Source: Deinandra increscens subsp. villosa (Eukaryota > Streptophyta > Magnoliopsida > Asterales > Asteraceae). From it: a DNA stretch of 64,000 nucleotides. Positions 35,612-48,526 of this stretch are shown here, one piece after another (position 1 is the first letter of the stretch; each line of letters begins with the position of its first letter). The stretch lies in contig JBCNJP010000003.1 of NCBI GenBank assembly GCA_039602395.1, positions 26,878,353 through 26,942,352 on the forward strand, given 5' to 3'. The notes beneath the pieces are model-generated. The model saw nothing but the letters and a program-made list of their open reading frames with translations, had not been told where the DNA came from and did no database searches. Position numbers and translations under genes: made by a program.

Positions 35612-36374
35612 AGGCTACCTGTGTGGACCCTGTTTTTAATATACGGGTCGGGTCGCGGGTTTTAAAAATAGTGTTAATCGGGTACGGGTTTTAACTCGTA
35701 AGACCCGTTTCATACGATTTGATATATAAATCATGTAGGTCGTATTCACTGGAACAAAATAAAATAACTAAAAAGTATGTAAACAAAAAAACATGTCGCA
35801 CATATACGCAAAACTAAAAAACTTTTAAGATTGGATATGCAATTAAAATTTAAAATATTTAATTTTGAAATATATAATCTTAATATTTATGAAACATACT
35901 GATTATCCGTGATTTTGAAAATATATGGTTGAAAAACATTCAAAATATAAAATATATTCATACTAATTTGAGTTTTAACATCTAAAATTTAGTTATTTAT
36001 GAAACACAAATTTAGTTATACTAATTCATAATCGTAAGTTTCTAGCGGATTTTTTTTTTTTGTGTGGTTCAAGCATTCAAGTTTCATACCCATTTTCGTT
36101 TTCATTTAAGTCACTAATTTGGCACATTCTACCTCCAACATTGTTACATTGCATGTGGATTACTTGATCTTAGACTCTTAGAGTGTATGAACTTGTGGTT
36201 ATTTAATGGGTATGGGTCAAGACCCGAATACCCTTAAACCCTGCGGGTCTAGACCCGGTTAAACCCTGTAAATAAAAGTACGGGTACGGGTTTACTTTAT
36301 TGACTTAAACGGGTACGGGTTTGGTATGGGTCGGGTACGGGTATGACGGGTAAAACCCGTTTGCACACCCCTAA
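35612..36374. mobile_element. MITE-like element with GGGTACGGGT termini
   Basis: The right end TTTGCACACCCCTA reads as AGGGGTGTGCAAACGGGT on the minus strand. It is preceded by repeated GGGTACGGGTTT / ACCCGTT blocks. The left part (35640-35720) carries matching ACGGGTCGGGTCGCGGG and ACCCGTTT blocks in inverted arrangement. The left boundary and TSD are not secure. Confidence 0.5.
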
Positions 36375-36379
36375 TGACG

Positions 36380-37370
36380 TCAAGACTTGACCATCATATT
36401 GGGGTGTCTTAGATACCAACCCAATTTGCTAGACCTAAGTTGTCTTATATTTATTTTAGGACGACTTTATTTTTGCATCAAGCATTTTCGTCTGAAGTGT
36501 TTTGCTCAGGCGAGTCTCATGGCCCCTTTCCTTTTTAAACTGTTTTAAAATACTTTTGGGGGAGAAATCATACACATCATTTTACACTTGACTGATTATT
36601 GATAACCGCCACACGTATTGATTACATGATCTTTTTGTCCATCCTTATTATAACATGTTGATTTATGCTATCCCGCTATTAATTAAATTCGATTAATTAT
36701 ACAAGAAACGATGACTCATGATAGATCTATTGGGTTAATTCCCCTGCCTGTGATTGGTCGCTCCAATCATGACTTCCGTTCTTTAGTCACTAGGTACATA
36801 CAGTTATATTGGCCTTCGGTATTGTTGGACAGAATAACATGAGTGGGTAAACAGTTAGTTTTGGAGTTCAAGGTTCATGGTAATAATATTGCATTATCAC
36901 AACGTAAATCAGACTAAGAAATCTTTTATCTGAAATGAAACCTTCTTATCAATCATGCATGCTATGTAAACCAGCTTCGAACTCACAAACTTTATGTTGA
37001 CTCGTTTTATTGTATGAATTTCTCAGGTAATTGATCATGTTGCTTGCCTTGCATGTGGACTCTCATCATGTAGGACCTGCATTTTGTATCTCTGGAGTAA
37101 TAGTCGGCTGAAAACGTATTTTGGAGATTTTTTTGCATAACATCTTTTGGTGTCATGTTCTAAAATCTTTTTAAACAATTGATTTATAAACTACTTTAAA
37201 CGAACACCTACTTATGTTTTCAGCTGCAACATAATTTATGAACTCTCTTTTGACATATCTAAAACGACTCTAGTTGTTTAATCATCCAGAGGTCGTTCTC
37301 TGTAACCTTGACTATGATATATCCGTAACACACCCGACACATATTTTACAAGGTGTGACATTAACACAAA
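36380..37370. other. Non-coding, probably decayed retrotransposon
   Basis: No ORF. It ends with a CACACCCGACACATATTTTA..GGTGTGACA stretch (about 37328-37362) resembling LTR termini, but no PBS or PPT is adjacent. Confidence 0.35.
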
Positions 37371-38393
37371 GTAGATTTCTCTATGTAATAAGCACAACTT
37401 ATATTCCTACTTATTAACACAAAATAGGTTTCTCCCTCTACATAATACTCACAACTTATATTATTCTATTTTGTTATCACATAATAGAATTTCTCCACGT
37501 ATGACAACTTATATTACTCCATTTTCCTATCACAAAACATAATTTCTCCACATATAATTCCTTATTCCAGTTTATCTCGGCAACCGAAAACTATTATAAA
37601 TAATGCTCCCCTATGCTAACCACGATCGTTCCAGCGTATTTGTTTAGCATTTTGACCCTACTTGGTATTTACCTATTCTCGTATGTTACTCTACTTAGTT
37701 AACACAAAGTAAAGATTACTCCATTTGTATCATATACGTACTTAATCCTACATCGTTAATTCTAGTAGAATTTCACCACTTGGTTCTCATATCGCACTTT
37801 ATTCTAAATGTTTATACGAGTAGAACCTTGCAACTTTTTTTCTCATTTACACATTGTAATAAGATTTACTATGTCGACATGGAATTACATTATATCCACT
37901 TGACACCCCGTGTCGTTTAACAACTTATCGACATTTAACAAATCAGTGATTTGTTATTCAACTAAAAAAAATCATGTTTCCTCCACTTGTCACCTCGTCC
38001 CATGTGACAACTTAGTGATTTCTTATTTAACTAGTAATTCATGTTTCCTCCACTTGGCACCCCGTGCCATCTAACAACTTAGTGATTTCTTATTTAACTA
38101 GAATATCATGTTTTCTCCACTTGTCACGCAACTTATATTTTCTATTTTATTAACATAAAACGAAATAGAATTTCTCCATCTAGAACATTCAACTTATAAT
38201 TTCTCTGTTTGTTAACACAAACATGATTTTCCCACTTATATTACTCTACTTAGGCAATACAAAGTAGAGGTTCACCACTTTTATCATATGCATACTTTAT
38301 TCTACATAGTCAATCTAAGTAGAATTTCGCCACTTTTAACATACTCATACTTTAGTCCACATTGTCCATACAAGTAGAACTTCAACGCATTTA
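37370..38393. repeat. Degenerate minisatellite region, TTTCTCCACTT core (left part)
   Basis: Repeated units combine CTTATATTACTC, AACACAAA and (T)TTCTCCACTT. A clearer ~75-bp tandem block at about 37895-38130 repeats AACAACTTAGTGATTTCTTA, TTTAACTAG, ATCATGTTT(C/T)CTCCACTTG. Similar units resume at 41700-42480 after inserted elements. Non-coding. Confidence 0.65.
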
Positions 38394-38984
38394 GGGTAAT
38401 TTTGTAGAAACATAACCAACTTTAAATTTTGTTCTAATTATGTCACTCAAACTGAATTTTTTATATAAAAACTAAATTTTTTATAAAAAGGGAACTTTTT
38501 TATAAAAAAACTAATTTTTTAAAATCGAATTTTTAATAAAAATGATTTTTTAATAAAAATTTGACTTTTTTTATTAAAAAACATATTAATGTTTTTTATA
38601 AAATTTTGAATACGATTTTTTTTATAAAAAACGAAATTTTAATATCGAATATAATAAAAATGATTTCTTTATAAAAGTTCCAAATTTTATAAAAAAAGTT
38701 TTTATAAAAACATTTTTTATTAAAAAAAAATTAGAATGTTTATAAAAATAATTCGTTTTTAATAAAAATTCGACATTAAAAAATTCATTTTTTATAAAAA
38801 AATCCTTTTTTATAAAAAAAATCAGTGCTTATAAAAAAATTGATTAGGTTACCTGCTAATTAGGTCATTTATCTAGGATTAAAACATATTTTAAAGTTAA
38901 GTTACCTGATTGGAACAAAAAAAAAGTTTGAGTGACATAATTAGAAAAAATTGAAAGTTGATTATGTTTTTGTGACATTCTCCC
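38394..38984. mobile_element. MULE-type MITE with 9-bp TSD
   Basis: 591 bp flanked by a perfect 9-bp duplication ACGCATTTA (38385-38393 and 38985-38993), as expected for Mutator-like elements. The long termini are inverted: the left has AACATAACCAACTTTAAATT then CTAATTATGTCACTCAAACT; the reverse complement of the right has AACATAATCAACTTTCAATT then the same CTAATTATGTCACTCAAACT. The core is some 400 bp of repeated TTTTTTATAAAAA palindromes. Confidence 0.9.
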
Positions 38985-39177
38985 ACGCATTTACGTATTC
39001 CTACTTTATTCATGTATGTAGATGTTTACCACCTCCAACATTCTCATACCTATTATACATTGTTCATACATGTAGACTATCACCACACTTGACATTCTCA
39101 TACTTATTCTACTTGTTAGTAGATAGTAGAATCCTTCACGTACATTTTATAGCTTACCTTATTCTTCCTATTGATAG

Positions 39178-39350
39178 GGGTGTTCAAAGAATCGAATTTC
39201 GAATACCCGAATTAATCGAATCGAATTATTCGAATTTTAATTTTTAAAACCTGGATTCGAATTCGATTCTAATTCGAAAATTGAATCCGAATCGAATCGA
39301 ATTCGAATGGGATTATTCGAATCGATTCCGAATCAGATTCGAAGAAATTC
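39178..39350. repeat. AATCGAAT-rich low-complexity block
   Basis: It begins TAGGGGTGTTCAAAGAATCG and then repeats (A)ATTCGAAT / AATCGAATC on both strands for about 150 bp. This is probably one end of a MITE whose other end was not found. Confidence 0.6.
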
Positions 39351-39855
39351 AAAGTTATTTAGTAAAAATAAAACAAAAAATCATAGTTTAAGATTCAAAA
39401 TGGAAATGTTCTTCAATAATTATCGTGAAAAAGTAACTTATCATTAAAAAATTCAACTTAAGGATCACCAAAAACATTAGAAAACCAGTTACCCTCAGCG
39501 ATGCATAACCCCCTAGGAATCACACATCCTGGAAACGATAATCAGCATTTTATATACTTGGGTTAGCTAGACCACGTTATTTATAACACCATAGGCCCCG
39601 TTCCCCATTCCCGACAACTAAGTTTTGCCTTCCTGCCATGCTATACCGAGCATGACTCGAGTTAGAACAATATAATACCCCTTCTCCACCCCTGAAGGAG
39701 GTGGGGCTAGAGCGACCAACCAAGGCGGGGTTTGTCAAGCCCAACAGATCTGTTTCACATTTCCCCGTTATCACATGATACTAATGGTACACGAATTGTG
39801 GAAGGACTCCCTCGACATGTTTTCTTCTATGGGTTACAGATAGTATATAAAACAA

Positions 39856-39962
39856 GTTTAGCATTTCTCAACAGAAATCGTTTACTATTTTTCTCAACAG
39901 AAAATAGTTTAGTATTTCTCAACAGAAATAAGTTTAGCATTTTCTCAACAGAAATAGTTTAC
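39856..39962. repeat. ~24-bp tandem repeat
   Basis: Five imperfect copies of a TTTAG(C/T)ATTTCTCAACAGAAAT unit. Non-coding. Confidence 0.85.
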
Positions 39963-39989
39963 CACATGTCTTCTCCCCCAAAAGCATAA

Positions 39990-41590
39990 CACGTTAAAAT
40001 GTGGGGCCGATAACTCACCTTAGGGTGCAAATAAGTTTCCGAATAGTAACGCTTGAACAAAGAAGGTGATTCCTCCTAGACTCCACCTATGACATGCAAT
40101 CGTGTGAGTGTTGACTAAGTTTGACCAACCGTCCCGACAATGCGCGGACAACAGACAAGTGGGCTCGAATACACATTGGTGATTCAAATTAGGTTTACTA
40201 TACTTAACCTAACACGTATCACACATACAACACATTGTACTAGATAAACATAACGTGTCATAATTACTTACGACATTATCCCGCGTATACGATGTACGAT
40301 CGAAGTGGCAATCGTATAAAGTCTTGTTATTCCCACTAAGGTAGGAGACTTAGGACTTGTACACTCGTATAACTTATAACCAATTTGACTGACATGCAAA
40401 CAGGTAGTCAAGTAATCCCATGATCATACACATGCATTTACTTAGTTATTTGTTTTCTGATAAATACATATTTACCACATAGAGGTTAATTCCATGATTA
40501 TACATCATCATCATCTCATGCAAATCACATAGATCATCATTTAACATATTTCAAACCATGTCATAGATTCCTAACCACATGCAAGAATGCTATCTTGACC
40601 TAATAGCAATTTTCACCATATTTTCATGTAAATAATTTTTATAAAATAATCCACATGCACTTAAACATCAAGTTTAAACTTTATTCACTATCATGAATCC
40701 ATTAACCTAGATCAAGCAACTTCATAGTAGATCTAACACAAATCATGTGCCTTTATTCAAGATCTAGCGTGCATGACTACCGAAATCGAGTTTCCATCAT
40801 AGATCTCACGTAAAGTTAGCAACTTTATTGCATATCAACCCTAGATCTATCATTATCAAGTCATTTGAACATAGATCTAACACAAATCATCAAGCTTAAT
40901 TCACATGCAAGCATGTTTTCACATGAAAAACCCTGGATCTAGCATGTATAATCATATCACGCACAAAAGCCATGTTTTTTATTCAAAAACGCAATCTTAA
41001 GCATCCTAAACACTAGATCTACACTTGATATTATCATAACATCATAAATCAGATCTAAACCTAACATAAAACATGAATCTTGACAACATTATGATGATCA
41101 AAACATAAGAAAACACATACCAAAAGATGTAGGATGAAAAAGGATGGTATTTAGGCTTGGATCTTGAATAAAAGCTTTGATCTTGATGAGAAATGAGTAG
41201 AATATGAAGAGAGCACAAATTTGCAGCTGATGAGACGTTTTTGGGTGCACAAATGGGATAATGGTGGCTAAAGGTGTTTAAATAGAGGTAAATTAGGGTT
41301 TTGCTGGAAAACACTTTCCAAGCGTATCGCTTGGAGGGCTGGGTAGCTCTAAGCGATACGCTTAGAGCTCTCGTCCGGCAGCCCTTTGACTTTTGTTGAC
41401 TTTTCATGTTTTTTGATGTTTTGGCCACGGTTTTCAATGATTTAGCTTTTCCTCTATTCACAATTGTTTTTATCACATTGACTCCAATAAAATCAAGTAT
41501 CAACTTGGCACATAACAATGTACGATCATGCAACTAAATTCACGTCAGTTTGCACATAATTCATGATACTTAGCAGTTTTCAGTTTATCA
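39990..41590 (-). mobile_element. Decayed gypsy LTR-like region with AAGCG palindromes
   Basis: The texture matches the minus-strand LTR at 20065-21442: runs of ATCTAACACAAATCAT, CGTAAAGTT.GCAACTTTA and AGAAAACACATA. Two perfect palindromes lie at 41318-41334 (CCAAGCG TAT CGCTTGG) and 41345-41369 (AGCTCTAAGCG ATA CGCTTAGAGCT). The 163-codon minus-strand ORF at 41042-41533 has no recognisable domain. Boundaries are approximate; no PBS or TSD. Confidence 0.45.
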
Positions 41591-41699
41591 CCAATGTTTC
41601 GAGACTCCAACTTGTGTGTGCTATTTGTGAAGTGTTTTAAGGCTACTAGACTCTTCTAATACCTTAATTGACATATTACGCCTATATACGCACCTCCCG

Positions 41700-42120
41700 A
41701 TTTACCGATTTTATCATGTAGAACGTCACCACTTTACCACATAACACGCTTTATTCTATATTATTAAGACAATAGGAATTTAACTACTCTATCACACAAC
41801 ACACTTTATCATAAATTGTTAATTACAAGTAGGATTTCACAACTTATCAACATTCGCATGCTTTATCCGAATTTGTTCATAGAATTAGGATTTCTCCACT
41901 TCTATCATTAACATAATATATCTTACATGGTTCATACAGATAAGATTTCTCCACTTTCAACATTTGCATACTTTTTCATAAATGGTTTATACATGTAAGA
42001 TTTCTCCACTTTTAATATTTACATACTTTATCTTACATGGTTTATACATGTAAGATTTCTCCACTTTAACATTTACATACTCTATCTTAAATGGTTATAC
42101 ATGTAAGATTTCTCCATTTT

Positions 42121-42156
<36 letters not shown>

Positions 42157-42195
42157 ATCTTACATGGTTTATACATGTAAGATTTCTCCATTTTA

Positions 42196-42246
<51 letters not shown>

Positions 42247-42480
42247 ATCTTACATGGTTTATACATGTAAGAACATGGTTTATACATGTAAGATTTGTCT
42301 ACTTTTAACGTTTACATACTTTATCTTACATGGTTTATACATGTAAGATATCTTCACTTTTAACGTTTACATATTTTATGTTACATCGTTTATACATGTA
42401 ATATTTCTTCACTTTTAACATTTACATACTTTTCTTACATCGCTATCACAAGTAAAGTTTTTAACTTTTCCACCTTACTT
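41700..42480. repeat. Minisatellite, TTTCTCCACTTTTAACATTTACATAC unit (right part)
   Basis: At least eight ~55-65-bp units of the form TTTATACATGTAAGATTTCT, CCACTTTTAAC(A/G), TTTACATACTTTATCTTACA, TGG. Two are interrupted by (TA)n tracts at 42124-42152 and 42202-42242. It shares its core with 37370-38393. Confidence 0.8.
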
Positions 42481-42940
42481 TGGAACAATCATCATATTTA
42501 TTCTACTTGTTGTCCCAACTAGAATTTTACTATATACATCCATTACACACTTTACCCTATATTGTTTACACAGTTAGGATTTCACCATCTTCTTATTACA
42601 CACTTTTCCTACCTCGTACACGAAGGTAGGATTTCCTCCCACTTTTACCATCATACTCACAACTTGGCCTTTTATCATCTATACACTCAGGCATAATGTT
42701 TGTACGTCAAGCGTTACGTTAGAATTACTTCCCTTTTATACATTTTTTCGTTGAGCTTAACCACTAATAGTGGGCGTTGCAGTTTAAACATCATCTTACA
42801 CTTTAACTACACACTGTAAAAGTTAGTTAAATTTACTTATTGGGTCACACGATCAAGCCTTGAACTAAACACCTTTTTCATACCATTAGCTCTTGGGTTG
42901 AGTCCAAGTGTTCCCACAACACTTGAATCCCTCAACCCGT

Positions 42941-43618
42941 GGCTCTGATACCAACTTGTAACACCCTACCCACATAACTTTCTTAGTTTAATGACTACAA
43001 GATTAGACCTAGAAATTTTTTTTCTTTTAAACAACGATGTTATATCTTTGGTTAAACCATGTTTACTTAATCAACCTCGAAAAAAAAACTTAAGCATTCA
43101 CCTAACATCAGAGCATGTAACAGCATTTAGACAACTATGAAAATATTAAAGTACAACACCACAAAGTGTTCGATTCTTCAAAAAACGGCTTGACCTCGAC
43201 CCACATTCAACCTATTCTTTACCTTCCATAACACCAGTAACATATCAGTGAATGTGGCATAACAACAACCCAACCCCAACTGATCCTGAACAATCAATAA
43301 AACAAATAACATTTTGAAATTGAAGACCCTCGTGTGTCGCGAGGGTTTAGATATAATATGTCGCATGGCGCGACCTTGGTTGCGTGTCACGAACCTTGGG
43401 GACAACTCCTTCACGTGGTGCGAGAACCTCAACTTACAAAAGGTTTGCTGGCCTGATGGGCATAAATCCGGACTTAACCAAAATTGGCTATTTTGGCTCA
43501 AGTGAATGCTTTTCTTTCATAAGTCTTACCAAAGGCATCCTTCTAAACTACTTAGCTCTCCCATATGAATTCAATGTTCAAATTAACAACTAAATGGAAT
43601 TATTATCATGATTAAATA
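42941..43618 (-). mobile_element. 5' LTR end and PBS of a minus-strand gypsy element
   Basis: GGCTCTGATACCAA at 42941-42954 is the reverse complement of an initiator-Met PBS (TTGGTATCAGAGCC). It sits two bases from TGTAACACCC at 42957, the 3' end of an LTR read on the minus strand. The LTR runs rightwards. It holds hairpins at 43326-43346 (ACCCTCG/CGAGGGT) and 43360-43374 (GTCGC/GCGAC). Its outer end is obscured by a different LTR from 43619. No gag-pol is recognisable leftwards. Confidence 0.65.
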
Positions 43619-46000
43619 TTGTAAGACCCGTATCGGAGTTTAACGCTTATTGGCGTTTATTAACGTCCGAAATTTGGTCCCAGAAAATTTTTCGAAGCCC
43701 AAACACCTTAACATGTTAACCGATTCTCATAGTTCAACACTTATGAGTAACCGGACCATCTTTTGGAGAATACGTTTAGTTAAAAATTTGGGCATGACCC
43801 GTTCGTAAGTATTGAAATCCTTACGAAAGTCACCTGCTATGTACAATCTTTAAAAAACAATCTATTCAATTTATCCAATATAAAACAATTGACACGTAGT
43901 CGAATGACTACGGTCCGAGGTGTTTAACTTCTAAACCATGATGTAGGATCTCTGAACTAAAGAGGAGACCATTCGATGCATTACTTCCGAGTAATGCTTG
44001 CAAGTCGTCATCTTGATAGTGTTCGTTTCTTCGGCAAGCTCGATGGTGATCCGGGCTCCAACTCTACCTAACCTGCAAATTACCCACTTTATAAGTGAGT
44101 TTCTATTCCATAATTCAAGTAAACATCATTAAACAAAGGAAGAAAAGCAAAAATCTTAAACTTTGGTTCCCAAGCGTATCGCTTAGGATAAACTTCTCTC
44201 CAAGCGATACGCTTGGACAACCAGACATATCGCCTTCATTTTTTTTTTTGCTACAAGTGGCGTATCGCCTTCATTTTCTTTTGCTCCAAGTGATACGCTT
44301 GGAGCGGTATTTCCAAGGTTGATGCCCTGTTCGACAAGAATTTTTACTTAGCCATATTTGGCTACTTTCTCCAGTTTTCCCAATTTGTCCATCATTCCAC
44401 TTGGGTATTTTCCTCCCTTACCAAAGACCCTAAAAACACATCAAAACATGTTATTACATATTTTTTAACCACCCCATTTCGGTTTTAGTTGACAAGTCCA
44501 GTTATCATAATTGGTCAAATTCAAACCCGTTTGACCCGTTAAGCCTCACTATCAAGTAGTGATCTCTATTTATGCAATACTCTAGCCATTTCTTTTCATT
44601 ACCAATAAAAGATAAATATTTTGAATCACCATGTCATCCTACATTGTAGCAATTTCACATTTGTGGCTCCATAGAACCATTTAACCTATTTGACCCATTA
44701 ACATGGGTTCCAACAAGGCATATAACCCTTAAGCAACACTTTTGCATTCAGATATGGTTCCTATGGACCATTTATCTATTTCAACCCATTTGACCCGTTT
44801 AGGCCCCAAAACACTAATGACCCTAAACTTTATGGCTTATGGTTAGAATTCAATTTCCAACCCGTGTGTCCCATTCTAGAGGTTTAGTATTCACATTTAC
44901 ATTCCAAATGAGTTTCTCTGAATTCTTTGATTCGTTTGTTATTCGATTACCTCTATATTACAGGCTTCTTGACCCATTCGGATCAGTCATCACAAGATTA
45001 ACATTTTAACACATTATCATGATCCCTACGAACCATTTATCTTACTATTTTTGGTTTATCACCATATGGTTTTCTAATAACCATTTATCCATTCTTGTCT
45101 TCATGGTTCCAAGAACCATTCATCACCCGGTTAACATTGTAACCCATTATCATGATCCCTACGGACCATTTGTTTTACTATTTTTGTTTTAACACCGTCA
45201 TGGTTTTCTAATAACCATTTATCCATTCTTAGCTTCATGGTTCCAAGAACCATACATCGTCCGGTTAACATTGTAACCCATTATTATGATCCCTACAGAC
45301 AATTTATTTTACTATCTTCGGTTTAACATCGTTATGGTTTTCTAATAACCATTTATCCATTCTTGGCTTCATGGGTTTAAGAACCATTCATCGCCCGGTT
45401 AACATTGTAACCCATTATCATGATCCCTACGGAACATTATTTTACTATTTTCGATTTAACATCGTCATGGTTTTCTAATTACCATTTATCCATTCTTGGC
45501 TTCATGGTTCTAAGAACCATTCATCACCCTTTCTTTTTGAACCCTAAGGGTTCACCACTAGCTACGCGATTATGATTCTAATGAACCCATATACATTATC
45601 ATAACAAATCAACACATATTTATGGTTCCTACGAATCATTTAGCTATTAATGAACATTTTGACCCATTTACATCCTATCACCGTATTAACACATGATTAT
45701 GGTTCCTATAAACCATTTAACATTTATCTATATTTACCTACAAGGTTCAACATTCACATCTATTATGTCATAATGTAACATGGTTTCCATTCATTATCAA
45801 TTTCTTAGAGCTTGACTCTAATTGTTAGTCTACATAGATATATTCAACTTCTTGACTTGACACAATGATCAAGTCCATCACTTTTCTAAACAATATGCAT
45901 TTCACATCATTATAGCATCGATGGGTCAATAAAAAGATATGTAACATAGCATAGATGTTACCTCGTGGTCTTCAAAATCATTACCCGGTCTTGCATATGC
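43619..46000 (-). mobile_element. Second minus-strand gypsy LTR, running into the gap
   Basis: The end TGTAAGACCCGTATCGG at 43619 is an LTR 3' terminus (CTTACA on the minus strand). Like the Tekay LTR it contains a splice-like TTTGCAGGTTAGG, AAC-GGGTCA motifs, and palindromes on one core at 44170-44187, 44199-44217 and 44283-44305 (CCAAGCG..CGCTTGG). A 133-bp tandem repeat (45001-45535) expands it. The other end is hidden by the gap. Confidence 0.6.
45001..45535. repeat. ~133-bp tandem repeat, four copies
   Basis: Units start at about 45013, 45145, 45279 and 45412 with CATTATCATGATCCCTACG, followed by ATGGTTTTCTAATAACCAT and the inverted motif ATGGTTCCAAGAACCAT. They lie within the LTR above. 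Confidence 0.9.
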
Positions 46001-46500
46001 NNNNNNNNNNNNNNNNNNNNNNNNNNNNNNNNNNNNNNNNNNNNNNNNNNNNNNNNNNNNNNNNNNNNNNNNNNNNNNNNNNNNNNNNNNNNNNNNNNNN
46101 NNNNNNNNNNNNNNNNNNNNNNNNNNNNNNNNNNNNNNNNNNNNNNNNNNNNNNNNNNNNNNNNNNNNNNNNNNNNNNNNNNNNNNNNNNNNNNNNNNNN
46201 NNNNNNNNNNNNNNNNNNNNNNNNNNNNNNNNNNNNNNNNNNNNNNNNNNNNNNNNNNNNNNNNNNNNNNNNNNNNNNNNNNNNNNNNNNNNNNNNNNNN
46301 NNNNNNNNNNNNNNNNNNNNNNNNNNNNNNNNNNNNNNNNNNNNNNNNNNNNNNNNNNNNNNNNNNNNNNNNNNNNNNNNNNNNNNNNNNNNNNNNNNNN
46401 NNNNNNNNNNNNNNNNNNNNNNNNNNNNNNNNNNNNNNNNNNNNNNNNNNNNNNNNNNNNNNNNNNNNNNNNNNNNNNNNNNNNNNNNNNNNNNNNNNNN
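46001..46500. other. Assembly gap (500 N)
   Basis: A run of exactly 500 N. Sequence resumes in the middle of a retrotransposon internal region that is repeated at 52946. ORFs spanning the gap are meaningless. Confidence 0.99.
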
Positions 46501-46642
46501 GAAGATGTCAAGTCCTTTTGGAATCCTAATCAGTAGCAGACATGAAATGAAGTAATAAACGGATTAACTTAGGCATCGGTAAGATCATTACCGATTAGGC
46601 CTAGTGAAGAGGAAAATTGCAGCAATAGTATTTACATTCAAG

Positions 46643-47598
46643 CAGGGGCGAATTTTCTTTTGTGCCAGCAGTGACCCCGGTCACTGCTGATTTTTCGTTC
46701 AGAAGTATCGATTATACGTGTTTTACGAGATTTTTTTATATATATTGTGTCGGTCACCACCAAAAAAGGTTATTATACAGAACTAGAGGAGGGTCACCGG
46801 AATTTTCAACAACCAGCAGTTGACGGAGATGCGATGGAGTTGTATTCTGGTTATTTTGATGAAAGAGAAATAAAACTGAAATGAAAATGAAGAAGACGAT
46901 GAACCCCTTTAAAAAAGTTAGTTTGTGGTGTCTATTAATGGGTAAATTAAAGAGAGTGAAAAGACTACACTCTGTAGTGCAGTCTAGTCTGACACTTGAA
47001 GAGAGTTGTAAACTTTATTTATCAAAATTTTGTTTTAATCTTATTTAATTTATTAAATTATTTATTTAGATTAAAACTAGTATAGATATTTGATTTTAGT
47101 TGCTATTTATTATCGTTTATTCATTTCATGGTGTAACTTTTGGTGGTGTAATTATAACTACCATTAGAATAGTCATCATGGCGTAATTTTTTGTTGTAAT
47201 TTATGTTGTATCTTTTATTTTAGCTTCTTGCCGGTTCTTTAGTAATATAATCTTTGTCATTAAAAAAACTGATACTTAATTTTATTATTAATGAATAATT
47301 GGGTTGTTAAATAAAGTTTTATGAACAATATTAACCGTTTCCGATCTATGTACAGAACTCTTGTGGAAACTAAGAAAAATGGGACATATTATTTGTTTGA
47401 ACGACTTGACTGGGATTCGATATTTTTAGTTTTTACTGTTTGACCTGACCCGAATTAGTTATTTTTATATTTTTTGTTTGACCCGACCCGAACTGAATAT
47501 CCAATCCAAACATAAACTTCAAAACGTAGCAATAGAGAAAAAAATTGGGTCACGTAATTTTCGGCCACCCAAGGAATAAAAATCAAGCTCCGCCACTG
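46643..47598. mobile_element. Non-autonomous hAT-like element, copy 1
   Basis: 956 bp, termini CAGGGGCGAATTTT / CTCCGCCACTG, 8-bp TSD CATTCAAG (46635-46642 and 47599-47606). A subterminal 11-bp-stem palindrome CAGCAGTGACC / GGTCACTGCTG follows the left end. No transposase. It was carried along in the tandem duplication. Confidence 0.85.
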
Positions 47599-48526
47599 CA
47601 TTCAAGAGATGCAAACAACAAACGAGGTTGTACGCAGGATGTCCAAACTAGTTATTTAAGTAAGTAATAGATAGTCATGAATTATACTAATTTTGTTGTG
47701 GTTAGAATAGTACTATCACCCTACACCAGACTAGTAATAGTACGCCTCTAGTTGTATCCAGGGTGTGGTGGATACGCCGCTGGTACATCCTATATATATA
47801 CACCTAAGGTACAACTAGAAGTGGCACTAGAATTAGTCTCGTGCAGGTAGATATTACGGGCCATTGTGGAAAACAAATAAGTAGCATTCATGAATATATA
47901 TCACTTACTAACAAATGACTGAGGGACTGTTGATGTCCAGAAGAGAAGTTCAAAAATCTTATAGCATACGGATAAATGTTTAACGTATGCAGAAAGTTAG
48001 TAACAGAATGGCAGAAGCTTCGCAGTAAATTTTAACTTTAGAAAAAGTTCGAAGCATATTCCGGTAGGATTCATAATCAGGCTACCCTATGTAGCTAAAG
48101 AGTTATGACACCACCTAGATAGTATGTGATTGATAAAAGGAAGAGTTCCTTTATTTTGAGAAACGTATTCTCCCAAAATGTTAGCTAGACTATTCGTTAG
48201 GGATACATTCATAAGAGTACTAGCATCAGTTATAGAAATCTGGTTCACATTTAGATTGTAAACAAAACTTCGTGAATAGAATAATTAAAGTATTACCTTA
48301 TAGGTAATAGAGATAAATGATATATTGTCCTAGAAAGCTTGTTACGATGTTAAAATCGTAGCCCAGGAACCAGATGGTTCATATGAGATGGATGCATTAG
48401 ATGCATAGAAAAGTTTCCGGATTAATCCGGGAAAGGAAAGAAAGGTGAAAAGGTAAAGAACTCATTGTGAGTTAAATCACAGTTTGAGTAAGTTTCGAGG
48501 ACGAAACCTTTTTAAGGGGGTAGAGT

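Noticed and set aside
41042..41533. 163-codon minus-strand ORF as a gene
   Set aside because: No recognisable domain, poor composition, and it lies in LTR-like sequence with palindromes.
43178..43501. 107-codon minus-strand ORF as a gene
   Set aside because: It overlaps the hairpin region of a gypsy LTR adjoining a PBS and shows no domain.
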